This document shows positions 14,317-14,803 of a stretch of DNA of 14,803 bases, piece after piece (position 1 is the first letter of the stretch; each line of letters begins with the position of its first letter). This DNA is from an uncultured Bilophila sp. (GTDB lineage Bacteria; Desulfobacterota; Desulfovibrionia; Desulfovibrionales; Desulfovibrionaceae). A program made the translations under genes and the position numbers. The notes beneath the pieces were generated by a model. That model did not search any database. It worked only from the letters and a program-made list of their open reading frames with translations, and was not told where the DNA came from. Where the stretch lies: positions 1 to 14,803 of the forward strand of contig CAJUHZ010000006.1 in assembly GCA_910585945.1 (NCBI GenBank). The letters run 5' to 3'.

Positions 14317-14729
14317 GCGCCGGCGGGCGGCGTTTCTTCCCGCAGCCACAGGGCAAGGTCCGGCTCGCGGCCGTCAAGCCAGTCGGCATGTTCGGTGACC
14401 CAGGCGTGAAAGCGCGTCACCGCGTCGTGAAACGCCGGCGCTTCCAACGCCTGTTCCGCTCCCTGCTCATGCAGGAAGCTCCGGATGATCGCGGTGATGC
14501 GGCAGGCGTCAATTTCCTCGCACGGGGCGAGCAGACGTTCCGCCAGAGGGAGCAGACGGGGCGCGATTCGCGCCAGGTCCGTTTTCGCTTCTTCCGGCGC
14601 GTTGATCCGGGCCGCGCCTGTTTCCGTCTCTTCCAGCCAGTAAAAGCGCAACCACTGTTCCAGAATGACGCTGTCCAAAGCCAGCCTTTCGGCCGCCGGC
14701 ATGGTCCGGCCCGGCGTTTCGCATCCCAT
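14313..14729 (-). CDS. hypothetical protein, coupled to methyltransferase
   Basis: A 138-aa soluble, acidic, mostly helical protein that I do not recognise. It has conspicuous tryptophans and aromatic pairs (LEQWLRFYWLEE at about 23-34, FHAWVTEHADWLDG at about 107-120), a CEEIDACR segment in the middle, and ends in LWLREETPPAGA. No signal peptide, membrane segment or catalytic motif is evident. ATG at 14729 has GAGGG about seven bases upstream. Its stop overlaps the start of the methyltransferase gene, so the two are made from one message. A partner in the same modification is possible but not shown. Confidence 0.75.
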   Translation of the reverse strand: MGCETPGRTMPAAERLALDSVILEQWLRFYWLEETETGAARINAPEEAKTDLARIAPRLLPLAERLLAPCEEIDACRITAIIRSFLHEQGAEQALEAPAFHDAVTRFHAWVTEHADWLDGREPDLALWLREETPPAGA

Positions 14730-14783
14730 GTTTTTCCCTCAATTCTTTGTCAGTATTTTCCTGCCAGGGGTCAGGCATCGGAA

Positions 14784-14802
14784 TGCGGGGCGCTGCCCCG
14801 CA
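14784..14802. repeat. REP-like GC-rich hairpin at window end
   Basis: TGCGGGGC (14784-14791) pairs perfectly with GCCCCGCA (14795-14802) around GCT. There is no T run within the window. It lies upstream of the 138-aa gene and resembles the GC-rich arms of the hairpins at 13559-13606. Confidence 0.5.
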
Positions 14803-14803
14803 C

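Noticed and set aside
1..14803. CRISPR array or transposase/IS element
   Set aside because: No regularly spaced direct repeats and no transposase, integrase or terminal inverted repeats were seen; the prophage part has only head genes.

Overview
The window looks like chromosome from a high-GC, sulfate- or sulfite-respiring member of the Desulfovibrionaceae, with a truncated prophage next to a core energy gene cluster. The main reason for the assignment is a complete four-gene qrcABCD cluster (hexahaem cytochrome, cofactor-less molybdopterin-family protein, four-cluster ferredoxin, NrfD-like membrane protein), the menaquinone reductase typical of Desulfovibrio-type organisms. No database search was run; all family assignments are from reading the proteins.

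Layout. (1) 1-4680: remnant of a tailed-phage head module on the minus strand. Read right to left it holds the C-terminal stub of a MuF/gpF-like head morphogenesis protein, a DUF2213 prohead protease/scaffold protein (826 aa, with an inserted foreign-looking segment and a tandem repeat), a small decoration (cement)-type protein, a DUF2184-type major capsid protein, and the first 11 codons of another gene running off the left edge. Terminase and portal genes, expected to the right, are absent. (2) Two small plus-strand genes (97-357 and 4688-5008) bracket the head genes. Both encode DUF1640/CCDC90-like coiled-coil proteins with a C-terminal membrane helix, share almost the same start region, and have their own terminators. 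The left one sits among phage genes in opposite orientation, like a phage moron. (3) 5134-6330, minus strand: a divergent DAACS (SLC1-type) symporter with altered ion- and substrate-binding motifs. (4) 6331-6825: a 495-base divergent intergenic region unusually rich in perfect inverted repeats. (5) 6826-11645, plus strand: qrcABCD, followed by a strong hairpin terminator. (6) 11747-13394: cvpA and mazG on the plus strand, with a 313-base gap that may hold a weak minus-strand ORF. (7) 13395-13620: an intergenic stretch with three successive hairpins. (8) 13621-14729, minus strand: a translationally coupled pair, an unrecognised 138-aa protein followed by a YtqB/MnmM-family methyltransferase. 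A REP-like hairpin closes the window.

How the genes work together. QrcA-D should take electrons from periplasmic cytochrome c3 (reduced by hydrogenases and formate dehydrogenases) and deliver them to menaquinone. CvpA, MazG (NTP clean-up), the methyltransferase and the symporter are chromosomal neighbours with no obvious shared pathway. The most unusual parts are the paired DUF1640 cassettes around the head genes, the insertion within the DUF2213 protein, and the palindrome-rich control region between the symporter and qrcA.
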